A DNA stretch of 60,000 nucleotides. Origin: Hydractinia symbiolongicarpus. Taxonomy: Eukaryota > Cnidaria > Hydrozoa > Anthoathecata > Hydractiniidae. This document shows, piece by piece, positions 37,420 through 48,527 of the stretch. The position numbers were made by a program, and so were the translations under genes. Within the stretch, counting starts at the first letter, position 1. Every line of letters starts with the position of its first letter. Location of the stretch: assembly GCF_029227915.1 (NCBI RefSeq), contig NC_079887.1:8186001-8246000 (forward strand), given 5' to 3'. A model generated the notes under the pieces. That model searched no databases, had not been told where the DNA came from, and saw only the letters and a list, made by a program, of their open reading frames with translations.

Positions 37420-40058
37420 ATATGTTACAGCCCCTAAATATGTTGTAAACATTGTATTTGGCGATATAGTTTATTGCTTGAGTTATTGTTAGCGTTTTTG
37501 ACAAATCTTTTCTAATCGTCTCTGTATTTTAATGCAAGTGCAAAAGTCAGTCGTGTTTTTAAACCATTGCTTTTAGTCTTGTTCTAAACATTTTCTTGGA
37601 TAGATCTTAGTATTTAATTATTAGTCATAAATTAATTGGCTAGCAGTTTTAAATTTGATTGGCTAACAGATTTAATTTATGTTAATTAAATAAAAGTAGT
37701 TACGAAAAAAATGTAAATGTTATTTTTATGCAGTTCATTATTTATACTGAAGAGAGAGAAAAAGAGAAAGGAAACAGAGAGATGTTTGTAAAGCGTGTCA
37801 AAATGCAAATAAAAATAAATAAAAATTTCTTAAATACTGTTAATTATTTCTTCTTTGTTCTTTCCATGTGAAACCAATTCTGTGTTGTTATATTCCAGGC
37901 TTGCTGCATTGTGACTAGTTATCTTTGCTCTGTTGATAACTTTAGGATGCATGGTACATGCATGTAATCTAAGAGTGAAGAGATTGTTTTTCCACTTTGA
38001 ACGGTAAATTTCCAGTTAGGCTCAGTATGCTTAAGAATTTTTCATTTTGAGCCTAAAAATTATGTTTATTTCAATGCATAGGAATGTTTTAAGGAGGCAT
38101 CTCAGTTTTGCTTAAAAACGTTATGCTAATATAATAAAAAAAGGGGTATACATAGTTTTTTGAGCGCATCCGTATAACATGTATCCACGTGATTTTTGAA
38201 GTTTCTTCGTAGCAATACAATAGAATATATGAGAATCAACTCTATGAGAAATGAAATACACATGACTAGCGAATAAAAAAAGGATGAGAAAAATAGTAGC
38301 GTGTTTACTACTCGCCTTAGTTCTACAGAGTAGTTCATTAAATTTCGAGAAAACAGATCCACATCATAAAAAGTTTGTAAAATTTAAGCTGTTTTGGTAA
38401 CGGAATGGAACTCTGTGATGAAAAAAGTAAACAAGAGCTTCGAGTCCAAGAATCCCTAGGGACGAGGTAGGAAAATACGTTTGAGCTCAATATAATAGCT
38501 TTTATGTTAATTTATTTTCTCGTCATGACAAGTACACTACGGATTTTATCCAAAACTCCCATCTTGCATTTACTCTCTGACTATAAAGGTAGTTTTTAAA
38601 TCTGTAAAAGTGGTACAGATTTTGGCTAGTCGTTTCTTGTAAATTTTTTTTGCGCGTCGTGTTATTTTAAGAAAAAAACAAAAAGTTACACAACCGGGGG
38701 ACCTTTTGAACATGTAGGTAAAATTGGAATTTGTGAAAAATCTTTAACTAACAGTTCAATCTCTCCATAACGGATACCATCAAAGCTTCAAAGTGCCCGC
38801 TATGGAGAGGTGTCCTCTGCGTTAAGGGTTTTCAAAAATTGCTATTTTTTTAAAACTTGTTCTAGGCTAAAGGATATACTGAAATCAATCGCTGTGGAGG
38901 TGTTCGCTGCAAAGGTTGTTTGCTAGCAGTGGGTTTTACAGCAATCTTCGTAAATAAATATGCAAATTTCGTGAACTAAAGTATTTAAACCACTTGGGAA
39001 AGCTTTGTAACAAAATACATGTTCACGTCGAGATATAATGATGCAACGCTAGAAAAACGAACTCAATAAATCCACGAGTTAAATTAACATTCACAAATGT
39101 ATTCTATCCAGACGAAAACTCGATATCCACAAATAGTAATAATATATATAGGAAAAAAATAAAAATATTTAATCGTCGTAAGAATAAATATGAAATAAAA
39201 TAAATTTATGGGTTCAATAAAAATATAAAAGCATTGGATGTTTCAATATCTTCTCTTATTTCTGAAAAAATGAAACATTTCTTAAAAGGATGCTAGTAAT
39301 TCCCGGTGGACTCTTAAGTCAACAATCAACCCTTCAACTTCTCCTGCTAAATTTGAACAATCCTGGAAGTTTAAAAGTTTGCACTAATATATAAGAAAAC
39401 GCATTATAGGCTTTCGAGGTATATGTTGGTTTTCCATAGATGCGAATGTTTATAAACTTAAGAAGGGCCACACGAGGCTAAATAGCCATTAGTTTTAATT
39501 TATAGATCATAAGGAATAAAAAAACGAAAAGGAACTGGAATTTATTTTTTCTTGCTATCACCTTCCCGCCGTAACTGTGGTGTTGAAAAAGAAGAATAAA
39601 ACAAAAAAGAAGTAAAAACAAATGACACTTTAAAATTTACAACGAATATTTCTCTCAGGATAAATGTAGTAGATCAAATCTTTGCAAATAACACACAAAA
39701 CGGAACACAAAAATAAATAAACTACTTTCTGAGATGCTTTTTTGCATCACAAAACAAGAAAGTGTCATTGGCTAAGACTGCATTTCAACATTTCGTCGTT
39801 TTAAAGAGTACAACTTATTTGACACTTCAGCTGAACAACAATATTTTAACGAATATTTTATTTTAACGAATATTAGAACGAATTATAGTAACGCCTTCAG
39901 CAAGGTGCTCACAGCTCTTTGCATAGGCAATATATTTTAATTTTATATTCTAATTGATAAATAGTATATTCTAATGTTAACACAACGAAACAAATCATTT
40001 TTCATTAAAGCGTGGTCGTGATGCGTGCGAAAAATACAGAAAATATTTACACTTTGTT
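37420..40058. other. Intergenic between ULK and CDIPT
   Basis: ULK and CDIPT converge tail-to-tail here. The stretch holds a reverse copy of CCTCGTCCCTAGGG (about 38447-38460). It also holds a block at 38757-38945 with CTCTCCATAACGGATACC, CGCTATGGAGAGGTGTCC and GCTGTGGAGGTGTTCGCTGC, which resembles the terminal regions of pogo/Tigger-like DNA elements. No coding exon was found. Confidence 0.4.
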
Positions 40059-43000
40059 TTACTTCGATTTCTGCCTTTCTTGAACATCGATCTCTGCTAA
40101 AAGCTGAAACCCGCCGACCAACTGTATAACGTTAATACCGTTCTTGATGGCGCATATGGGAAATGTGATGACAGCTAGAAGTGTCCATAAACCAACACCT
40201 AAAACTAAAATATAAATCACGGTGTGATTCCTCACTTTCTTTCATTGTTGTCTTCACGAGAATTAGTATATAGTATCTCCAAGGGATTTTGTCAGTTCTT
40301 TTATTTTGTTAAATAATAATGTGATGACATTTTCAGAGCATTTTTTAAAGGCTTAAAAAACGTCGAGAAAATGGCACGTTTGAAAGATCACAGAGGTTCA
40401 AATAGTGACAACAGTTGGATAGAAATATATATTTTTACGAATGTTATCAAACTTACTGGCAGGTCCTGAAGCGAAGTGTAGCAAGTACAACATAGCAAAA
40501 AAGAGTTCATTGCCAGCACACATGACAAATAACACAACCTAGAACAATAAACACAATCTAAAAGTATGATACTCCTATGATTAACACAATCATGTAACAA
40601 TAACGAAACAACCAGTCTGGGTTGTCACTCTTTTTAAAGAGTCAGTTTCGAGGAGGTTTTTGGGACTTTGGTTAGAAATTTCAGGCTTTTTTTGAGAAGA
40701 GCATACTAAATCATTGCCAGTTGAAGAAACAGCAATGACTTCAAAATCTTTTTAATCAATTACGTTCTTAAGGCTATTTTGCTATAAGAATATGGAAAGA
40801 TAATGTATCTATTTTTGGAAAATCATAAAAAGTTATTATTCAGGTTGTCTGTATTTTTGCAATGGGTATAATGTCTTGTACCTTTTGGAGTAGTTGGGAT
40901 ATTACACAACGTTAATAAGAATGTGCAGGGATAAAGAACATTTGTAGCACCTTAAATCTTTGATGAAGAATCATGGTTTTTAACGAAAGGTTAAACATAA
41001 AAACTAATTTTTCTAAAAAAAATGTTTTATTTGGATATTCCAGGGAGTCATGATGGTGCAGTCTATGAATATAAATTAACTATGTTGACTTCAACATAAC
41101 TCACAACAAAGTCACAACCAACTCATAAAAACATATAATAAAAAGATAAATTACGAATTAAAACAGGGTAAAGAGAGATCAATAAACTTACACGTGAAGT
41201 GTAGTAAAGTTTTAAAAACCAGTTACCAGACTCCGCTACGACTTTATGATTGAGGTTGCCAGCAAGTAGGTTGCTAATGAAATAATACAAATACAAGTAG
41301 CTAGCCTGTGAAAAAATCCACGCGAATTTGCCTGTTTCAACTTTCGACCAACATTTTGGCTTAGATGCAGACAAATGTGCGGCAAGCATTATAAACGCAT
41401 TATAAACTCAAAGCAAAAGTTCGACAACTGAGTGCATACCTGTTAACTTGAACCCAGTGACTGGATATGTCCAACAAAATCAGAAATTGAAATATGAATT
41501 GGTATTTGGGATAGAACTGGGCAAGAACAACCAGCAATGCAGCTGTAGCACATCTAAAAATTATGCCCTGTTGTTGGTTAATAATCATTTAAGGTGCTTG
41601 AGCCTAGTTCTCACAAATTATAGGTGAAGTAATTTCGCATAAATGTGTGCATTCCTACTGAATCTATTTCTTTAGCGTTTTGTTGAGATCAGAAAAAAAG
41701 CTGTGACAGCAATAAGAATTAAAATCAAAGAAATATATATATAATTGATGTTATACATAAATGTTTTTATTTCACTCGGATTTTTCAGAAGTCCTTTCAG
41801 ACCCCACATACTTAATGAATGGAAAATATGAAAGTCAGATTGGACTTGCCTGTACTGATTTATTTGAGCCTTTGTTGAATTTGGTGTTATGATAAGTTAT
41901 AACTATTATATCAGTTCTCTCTCTTTGGTTAGCATATTTATTTAAAGCCTAAAATCACTAAAGTTGAAATGAACTTTTATTTTAGACATTTTTACCTATC
42001 AGTGACCATATCAAGTACAGCTCCCACCTTTGTACCTGTAATGATAAATAATGTTCTCATGGTTATTAACGTTAGATAAATAAAGAAATAAAAATTCTAA
42101 ATATATACTATACATATATACAAACAATTAATTTAATGCGACTACTGCATTTTCACACTTATGTTAATTGAAAATAGTCACCTACATTGGTTCAATACTC
42201 TTGCAGCATGTCCATCAAAAGCATCTAGAAGTCCACTGAGCAAATATAAACTTGCAGCTACCCATGCATTGAATGGCATATAGTAAAATGAAATCAATGC
42301 AAGAATAATCCGTGAATAACCTAAAAAAATAAAAATAAACATGGCTTCACATAAATCACGTTATTTACTGTGCTCAACTTAACATCTTTTTTTTCGTTGG
42401 GTTAGACAAGGTGTTATACTGTAATGATATTCTTCATATCTGATCTAAACTTGAAGATAACTACAAAATCATATCTATATAATGCAGGAAGCTAGAAATT
42501 CAAAATTGAATGGGAATTATTTTTGGGAGCTATATTTTTGACTTTCTATATTTTAGCATTTTTATGCTTCTATAACTAATTTCCCAGATCTCAAACATTT
42601 AAAACAGTCCTAAGTTTATGTTCCACTGTTTTTGCCTGTTTTCAAGTTTGAAAATATATGATGAAGTCACTTTGGACCAAATGACATCATTTTAAATCAA
42701 TTGTCCTGCAGTGTGCTAACAAATATTTTTACAATGTCTCTTCTCACGTTCTTATTTTTCAGATTTTCCTCCTAAAATCTGGGCCTAAATAGGGATATTG
42801 TAGGCTTTATTGCTGGCTTTATTGCTGGATATTTTGTTGATAAAAAATGTATATGCAATGAATGATTTTTTTAAAATAATCTGTCATGTAGGTTTTGTTA
42901 GAAAAATAGATATTTGTTTGAAAATTACAACTAGTGTTTTTAATTGAAATTTAACAAACAAAATAAAGGCTAGTTAATACCCTGATATAATTTTTGTTTT

Positions 43001-43111
43001 GTTTTGTTTTGTTTTTGTTTTGTGCTTTGCAAAACAAAAACAAACATACGTTTTCCTAAAAAACTTACCAATGAGATTTGGTACAAACAAGAAAATATTT
43101 TCATCAGCCAT
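40059..43111 (-). CDS. CDIPT: CDP-diacylglycerol-inositol 3-phosphatidyltransferase
   Basis: Seven minus-strand exons join in phase: 43111-43069, 42320-42186, 42035-41996, 41553-41440, 41273-41192, 40538-40457 and 40198-40059. They total 636 nt, or 211 aa plus TAA; animal CDIPT is usually about 213. The enzyme makes phosphatidylinositol from CDP-diacylglycerol and myo-inositol in ER membranes. The complete CDP-alcohol phosphotransferase signature is present: Asp47, Asp50-Gly51, Ala54-Arg55, Gly64, Asp68 and Asp72 (LLDAFDGHAAR ... GAVLDMVTD). The start MADENIFLFVPNLIG, SHW, the YYTSR block and CAGNELF are CDIPT hallmarks. Hydrophobic stretches fit a multi-pass membrane protein. Residue 60 is Cys where vertebrate enzymes have Gly; it is encoded across the junction after donor GTAGGT (42185). 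Confidence 0.96.
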
Positions 43112-43212
43112 TGTTTTTATATCTAAAACAATAACCACAATAACAATCATATTTGTTACTATATAATTCACCTTTTTAAATTTACATTAAAATACTAGTC
43201 CATAAGGTCCAT

Positions 43213-43425
43213 GGAAAAATACACTTAGGTTGGATAGATCTGCAGAATAATTGTCACTTTTGAAAATATCAGTAAGGAACAGTCAACGCACACAAAACTT
43301 TTTTTTAAAAATTATTTACCTGTGGCCTTATTGTGCATATCTAGAAACGCTAATCAAAATAATGTATAGGATTATGTGCTTTTGACAAACACTTAAAGAT
43401 ACGCCCCCTTCAGTTTAGCAAATTT
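43213..43425 (+). repeat. Dispersed repeat family, copy B
   Basis: Shares CACTTAGGT near the left edge, then TGCATATCTAGAAACGCTAATCAA, and AATGTATAGGATTATG followed by CTTTTGACAAA, with copies A (29110-29372) and C (44385-44605). It lies 100 bp upstream of CDIPT. Confidence 0.55.
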
Positions 43426-43879
43426 TCCTGATATTTTTAAAAAAGAATCAAAAATGTTTATTGTTAAGAGGGATAAAATGAGAAAAAATCCTTTTTATCT
43501 TTTAGAGTTTTCAATAGTGTGCTCAAAGTTTAAAATTCCTCAAATATATTTAATCTGTATAATAATTAAAGAGAGTTTTGCAGAACGAATAAAAAATTGC
43601 ATCTCTACATATAACAGGAAACATTCACACTGTAATAATCTATACAAATATATTATTATTTATTATCTATACCTTTATAAGTTATCTCTTTGTTTTTATC
43701 CTGTTATGTTATGTTATCCTGTTGTCTGTTTAACAATAACTAGACCCATAGTTCTACAAAAAACTTTACCTTTAATTTCAAATAAAATATTCATGAGTTA
43801 TTAATTAGGTAAAAGCAAAGGTCTTTGATTTGCTTTTTCTTGAAATAAAATTTTTAGTCGTAACGGTATATATTTTTGC

Positions 43880-44175
43880 CGAACACTCCCCTCCATCTTG
43901 TCGAAATTGTACGAAAACAAGTTTGTTGAGACAATTATATCTTTGGCTACAAAACTTTGCTTTTTCTAACGCAGAAAGTAAGTAAGTATCAAGTTATTGA
44001 TCTATCATGCTTAAAAATAAATCAGTCATAAAACAGCTATTGTAACACAAAATATGCAATATTTTTGGAACCACGTGTTGTTTTCAGTAAAAAAGCAAAG
44101 TTTTTTGGACCTGAATAAGTGCTTCGCAATCATATTATTTTAAATGAACAAAAATTTTCCTGAGGGGAGTGTTCG
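43880..44175. repeat. Inverted repeat of 14 bp, MITE-like
   Basis: CGAACACTCCCCTC at 43880-43893 recurs as its exact reverse complement at 44162-44175, enclosing about 268 bp. No target duplication was recognised. The size suggests a small non-autonomous DNA element. Confidence 0.45.
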
Positions 44176-44384
44176 ACAAAATGAACTGGAAGGGTGAATT
44201 TTTGTATATAATTTTTTTTCTCCTTATTGGATTTTTTTTATGGAAATATTTTATCATCACTCTTGAGATTTATTTGGCTTTCGGAATATATATATTTGTT
44301 AGGGTTAATATAGCAAGCAGAGGAGATATTTTAAATATGCTAAGTATGTGCCTCAGGGGGTTACCGCATCCATAAGGAGATATG

Positions 44385-44605
44385 AGTTTAAAATATCTGT
44401 CAAAATACAAAAAATTGTATATCCATTGCCTTTATCGTATAGATCTTGAAGACAATTTATAGGATTATGCACTTTTGACAAATGGTTACAGAGTATACTG
44501 GGGTTTAAATGTTTTTTGATAACGTCATTAAACAGATTTGGGGACCCTGGTTTGGAAAACTTACCCAATTTGGTCCCAGGTTGTCCATAGTTACACACAA
44601 ATTGA
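44385..44605 (+). repeat. Dispersed repeat family, copy C
   Basis: Shares ATCGTATAGATCTTGAAGAC and TTTATAGGATTATGCACTTTTG with copy B. It shares the distal part (TACTGGGGTTTAAATG, TAACGTCATTAA, GGGGACCCTGG) with copy A. It abuts the TIR transposon at 44668. Confidence 0.55.
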
Positions 44606-44689
44606 AAAGTGACTGACATCACCACCTTGTTTTAAGTTATTTAGCCTCAAAATTTTAGGTGCATTGTCAGTTAGGAAAATCCTACATTT

Positions 44690-45000
44690 GTGGTATACTC
44701 CAATTGCAGTATAAAATTTTTTTGCTCTTGCCCAAGAAGGCTTGCATCAACAAGGTTTTTTTCGTTTTCGCATCGGATGGCTTAAAATCGCATCCAGTGA
44801 AATATGTCATCGGGAGCTCCAGGCTATGACCTTTATTCTTGCCTGCGGGAAAAAAAAACGTATTACGCGTTTGTATACTGCAATTGCAGTATAAGAGACT
44901 ATGCGTGAACGTTGTGGGAATAAAGTTTGTATACTGCAATCGCAGGATATAAATTTGCGGTATACTGCAATTGCGGTACATATCCTGCAATTTCAGTATT
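44690..45000. repeat. Palindromic subterminal repeats of TIR transposon
   Basis: Five copies or variants of the palindrome GTATACTGCAATTGCAGTAT lie at about 44693-44714, 44873-44894, 44929-44950, 44958-44979 and 44983-45000. Related motifs lie at the other end (about 48033-48055 and 48099-48120). Clustered subterminal motifs are often transposase-binding sites; that role is inferred. Confidence 0.75.
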
Positions 45001-45440
45001 TACATTTTTTAAAGAAACTTTTGTCTTAAGTTTAACTTAAGTTTACAATTCCCCAGCAGGTGTTATTATAATTTTTTAAATCTTAAACTTATGATCTTAG
45101 AAATCTTGGACGTTCGATTTTTAATGCAGCTGTTCTAAATTCGAATCCTAATGTATAAATAACAAATTTAAAAAAAATTGTTTCAGTGTTCTTAGAGAAG
45201 TCATTAGAGCGGTAAATAACACTTGATCGACTGCGATAGTAAGTCTCTTTTATTTGCATTACTGTTCACAAGTGGAATAACCTGTTTAAAAATTGCTAAT
45301 TAATTGCTTTTTTCATAGCTTATCAACTCAACAAAATGGATCCCTTTCAACCAACTTTGGATTTATCCAACGAATCATCTGAAAGTCTCCCGGTGTTAAA
45401 GGATATTACAAGCATTATTGGAAATTGCGGCCCGTTCATT

Positions 45441-45863
45441 TCAAATTTTAATGTTATTGTCAATGCTCCTGTCATATTCGTCCCCAATGACAACGTAGTC
45501 AAAAAGTTCTTTTACAAAACAAAAACGAAACTTGCGAAAATCTTCATTGGTGCGTTGGATCTCCAATTGCATCAATTTGTGTGAGGATTTAACATCGGCA
45601 CTTCGGCTAGGTTTCAAGTCAATTCGTTTCTGTATGTTTTGATCTTCCGTCGTCAGTGCTATTTGGGTCCCTGTCGTTATGATATCAGCACTTTTCGTTT
45701 TCAGTATGCTAATCCGATAGTTCTTTACGATATACTTGCCAATGTTAACAAAAAATAAATCCACTGGTCCATCAATGCAAGTTAGCGGTTTCGCTCCTTT
45801 TTCAGATAGCCAGTTTTTAAAGGTGGTATAACAACCGCCAGGAGAGGTTTTTCCGTTCATCAC
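45441..45863 (-). pseudogene. Transposon protein, C-terminal part
   Basis: A 140-codon frame in the TIR transposon reads further upstream on the minus strand without a stop to the edge of the nested element (includes SLISGSKVVSVMNGKTSPGG and NWLSEKGAKPLTCIDGPVDL). It appears to continue the ORF at 47273-47659, from which it is separated by the nested element. The two halves are one base out of register after a simple excision. I do not recognise a transposase family or a DDE triad. Confidence 0.5.
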
Positions 45864-45926
45864 CGAAACAACTTTAGAACCAGAAATTAATGACTGAATT
45901 AGGGGTCATCTACAAATTTCGTATGA

Positions 45927-46250
45927 TATTTTATACGAATATATACGAATTTGATTGCTTTTAATTCGTATAAAAATCGTATACAATTCGTATAGTGTTA
46001 AATAGTTATACGATTTTTTAAAAAATCTAAGACGAATTTTATACGATTTTCATACGAATTGTCATACGAATTGTCATACGAATTATATTCTCTTTTATAT
46101 GATTTTCATGCAAATTGTCATACGAATTATATTCTCTTTTATACGATTTTCATACGAATTGTCATACGAATTATATTCTCTTTCATACGAATTGTCATTC
46201 GAATTATATTCTTTTATACGAATTTTCATACGAATTATATTTTGTTTTTA
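45927..46250. repeat. ATACGAAT-rich repeat block, left
   Basis: Dense ATACGAA and TTCGTAT motifs in both orientations. From about 46066 to 46235 there are partial copies of a roughly 56-bp unit containing ATTGTCATACGAATTATATT. Confidence 0.7.
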
Positions 46251-46256
46251 AACTTT

Positions 46257-46806
46257 TAAAATGCGATCTAAAAAAACATTTCTATCGCCGTGTTTCGTTT
46301 TTCAACTTTTGAAAATGCGATCTAAAAAAACATTTCTATCGCCGTGTTTCGTTTTTCAACTTTTGAAAATGCGATCTAAAAAAACATTTATATCGCCGTT
46401 TTTCGTTTTTCAACTTTTGAAAATGCGATCTAAAAAAACATTTCTATCGCCGTTTTTCGTTTTTCAACTTTTAACATGCGATCTAAAAAAACATTTCTAT
46501 CGCCGCTTTTCGTTTTTAAACTTTTAACATGCTACCTAAAAAAACATTTCTATCGCCGTTTTTCGTTTTTAAACTTTTAAAATGCGATCTAAAAAAACAT
46601 TTCTATCGCCGTTTTTCGTTTTTAAACTTTTAACATGCGATCTAAAAAAACATTTCTATCGCCATTTTTCGTTTTTCAACTTTTGAAATGCGATCTAAAA
46701 AAACATTTCTATCGCCGTTTTTCATTTTTAAACTTTTAACATGCGATCTAAAAAAACATTTCTATCGCCGTTTTTCGTTTTTAAACTTTTAAAATGCGAT
46801 CTAAAA
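46257..46806. repeat. 53-bp tandem array, about 10.5 copies
   Basis: The unit starts ATGCGATCTAAAAAAACATT and continues TCTATCGCCG, then a T-rich stretch and CTTTT. Copies start near 46261, 46314, 46367, 46421, 46475, 46528, 46581, 46634, 46688, 46741 and 46793 (partial). An accidental open frame across the first copies gives a repeated peptide. Confidence 0.85.
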
Positions 46807-46914
46807 AATATTTTATTTTGAAACTCATATACGAATTTAATACAATGTCAAACGATTTTCTTTTTTTTAAAACCATACGCATCTAATTAAAATCTCATAC
46901 GAATTTTTTGTTAA

Positions 46915-47190
46915 TCTCGTACGAATTTAACTCATACGAATTTAATTTAAAACTCATACGAATTTAATTTAAAACTCATACGAATTTAATTTAAAACTCA
47001 TACGAATTTAATTTAAAACTCATACGAATTTAATTTAAAACTCATACGAATTTAATTTAAAACTCATACGAATTTAATTTAAAACTCATACGAATTTAAT
47101 TTAAAACTCATACGAATTTAAAACTCATACGAATTTAATTTAAAACTCATACGAATTTAATTTAAAACTCATACGGATTTTATACGAATT
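46915..47190. repeat. 21-bp tandem array, about 12 copies
   Basis: Near-perfect repeats of ACTCATACGAATTTAATTTA plus A, with one shortened copy near 47110-47125. The low divergence suggests recent expansion. Confidence 0.9.
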
Positions 47191-47272
47191 TAGAAAAATT
47201 TCATACAAATTTAATTACTGTATGGAAAAAGAAAATTCGTATAGCATATACGAATTTTTTTGATACGAATTG

Positions 47273-47659
47273 CTACGAATTTTGTAGATGACCCCTAAAG
47301 TTCCCAAGAAAGGAAAAGGGAAGAACAAGTTGAAAATTTCTTAAATAATAACACATTTCAACAGTATTGATAAATGACATCTTTTTCTCTGTGGACGTGT
47401 TGGACATATCTAAGCCAGTTACTCCACATAAAAACAAAACTAACAAACGATTCCGCTTTTTAATGTATCGGTCTACATCTTGTTGGATCAGGAAATTGAC
47501 ATCTTTGTATTTTTTTGATATCGTTAGACCGTCTTTATAAATTTCCTTATTGCAAATTTTATTGACGATTAAGAATATAAGATTCGCCCATAAGTTCTCG
47601 TTACCTTTTAGCAAGGTTTCTACCGATTCGTTTTCTAACTTATCAACGAGGTTAAGCAA
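47273..47659 (-). pseudogene. Transposon protein, central part
   Basis: A 128-codon frame whose last codons run into the nested element's terminal repeat. It contains KKRNRLLVLFLCGVTGLDMS and MCYYLRNFQLVLPFSFLGN. The pattern, a helical segment followed by RN..LPFSF, reminds me of uncharacterised cnidarian transposon-like proteins, but no family name can be supported. It is separated from the N-terminal ORF (47678-48004) by an 18-bp gap and a frame change. Confidence 0.5.
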
Positions 47660-47677
47660 TAAGTATGCGATTGAATT

Positions 47678-48004
47678 TTATTTGGCAAGTTCAGGTGTTT
47701 CTAGTGTTGGTACAGTTTCCTGAACATTTGCAGTTACGGACGTAGTAGCTATTTCTTTTTGGGTGGTTTGCATGTCGATCGTTTCATCTACGTTTCTGTA
47801 TCGCTCATAACAAGTTGTACAAAGATATTTCGCTTGTAATGGAAATATCTTCTTTTCTTTGAAATCATTAATTACGCTCGCTTTGTACCTTTTTGAAGAA
47901 CTAATATCGTAGCAACCATTGCCATTGATGTCAGTATCATTGTGCAGAATGCACTTAAATTTTTTTGAAAAATCTTTCTTTGGATTTCTAAGGCTACGCT
48001 TCAT
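47678..48004 (-). CDS. Transposon protein, N-terminal Cys/His segment
   Basis: A 108-codon frame starts with a Met 140 bp inside the right TIR end, as expected for the first ORF of the element. It has a basic start (MKRSLRNPKKDFSKKFK) and spaced Cys/His residues (KCILHNDTDINGNGC, then YLCTTCYERYR) that could form a zinc-binding domain for DNA-end recognition. It ends at TAA next to the central ORF. Confidence 0.5.
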   Translation of the reverse strand: MKRSLRNPKKDFSKKFKCILHNDTDINGNGCYDISSSKRYKASVINDFKEKKIFPLQAKYLCTTCYERYRNVDETIDMQTTQKEIATTSVTANVQETVPTLETPELAK

Positions 48005-48527
48005 GTTTTAATTTTTAAAATAAAACAAGTGATATATATCGCAATTGCGGGATATTCAAATCCCGTATATCCCAAAAACAAAATTTTCAGATTATTTTTA
48101 TACCGCAATTGGAGTATACCGCAAATGTAGGATTTTCCTAACTGATTGTGATGGTTTCAGAAACTTTTGAAACGTGAAATATCAGTGATTTTTTTGATCA
48201 GGAAAATATAAGGAATTGTAAATAGCCAATGAGAACTTAAAAGTATGACCCAAAATAGCCAGAATAATAAGGGCAAATGTTGAGAATATATAAAATATGT
48301 CAGAAGTGTTTTAAGATTGTCAAAAAGCTGAATGCAGTTAATTTAGAGGGCTGAGGTAGGCATACAGTGGATTGTACATTTTTACAATTTCGTGTGTATA
48401 TACATTGATATAGAAAATTGAAGGTAAAAGATTAGAGGCAAATATAATTTTAAACTTTAGAAGAAAAAACTATTAAGCTGAAGGATAAATGTACCAAAAC
48501 TTTAAAAGGAAATAAAGAGTTGCTAAG

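Larger units (their letters stand above)
43112..44667. other. CDIPT 5' flank with repeats
   Basis: Holds two dispersed repeat copies (43213-43425 and 44385-44605) and an inverted-repeat element (43880-44175). The CDIPT promoter must lie in its first part, since the CDIPT start codon is at 43111. No TATA box was assigned. Confidence 0.4.
45902..47295. mobile_element. Nested repeat-filled TIR element, TA duplication
   Basis: A 1394-bp element inserted in the ORF of the larger transposon. Both ends read GGGGTCATCTACAAA then TTCGTA, about 22 bp with one mismatch, and both are flanked by TA (45900-45901 and 47296-47297), as for Tc1/mariner-type insertions. The interior is not coding. It consists of three blocks of short tandem repeats in which ATACGAAT-type motifs recur dozens of times. 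Confidence 0.8.
44668..48144. mobile_element. 3.48-kb TIR DNA transposon, 5-bp duplication
   Basis: Terminal inverted repeats of about 49 bp begin CAGTTAGGAAAATCCTACAT and differ at only two positions between the ends (44668-44716 and 48096-48144). They are flanked by perfect ATTGT duplications at 44663-44667 and 48145-48149. Inside are palindromic subterminal repeats, a broken minus-strand protein and a nested second element (45902-47295). The combination of a CAGTTAGG end and a 5-bp duplication does not let me place it in a named superfamily. The near-identical ends suggest fairly recent movement, though the ORF is now broken. Confidence 0.9.

Noticed and set aside
43454-43804. 116-codon plus-strand ORF upstream of CDIPT
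   Set aside because: Composition is Ile/Tyr/Lys-rich as expected for AT-rich non-coding DNA; no motif or supporting context.
46261-46527. ORF encoding a repeated peptide MRSKKTFLSP...
   Set aside because: The frame follows the non-coding 53-bp array inside a MITE, and the frame is lost in later copies.
46915-47190. CRISPR array made of 21-bp repeats
   Set aside because: No spacers; a simple head-to-tail array within a DNA transposon.
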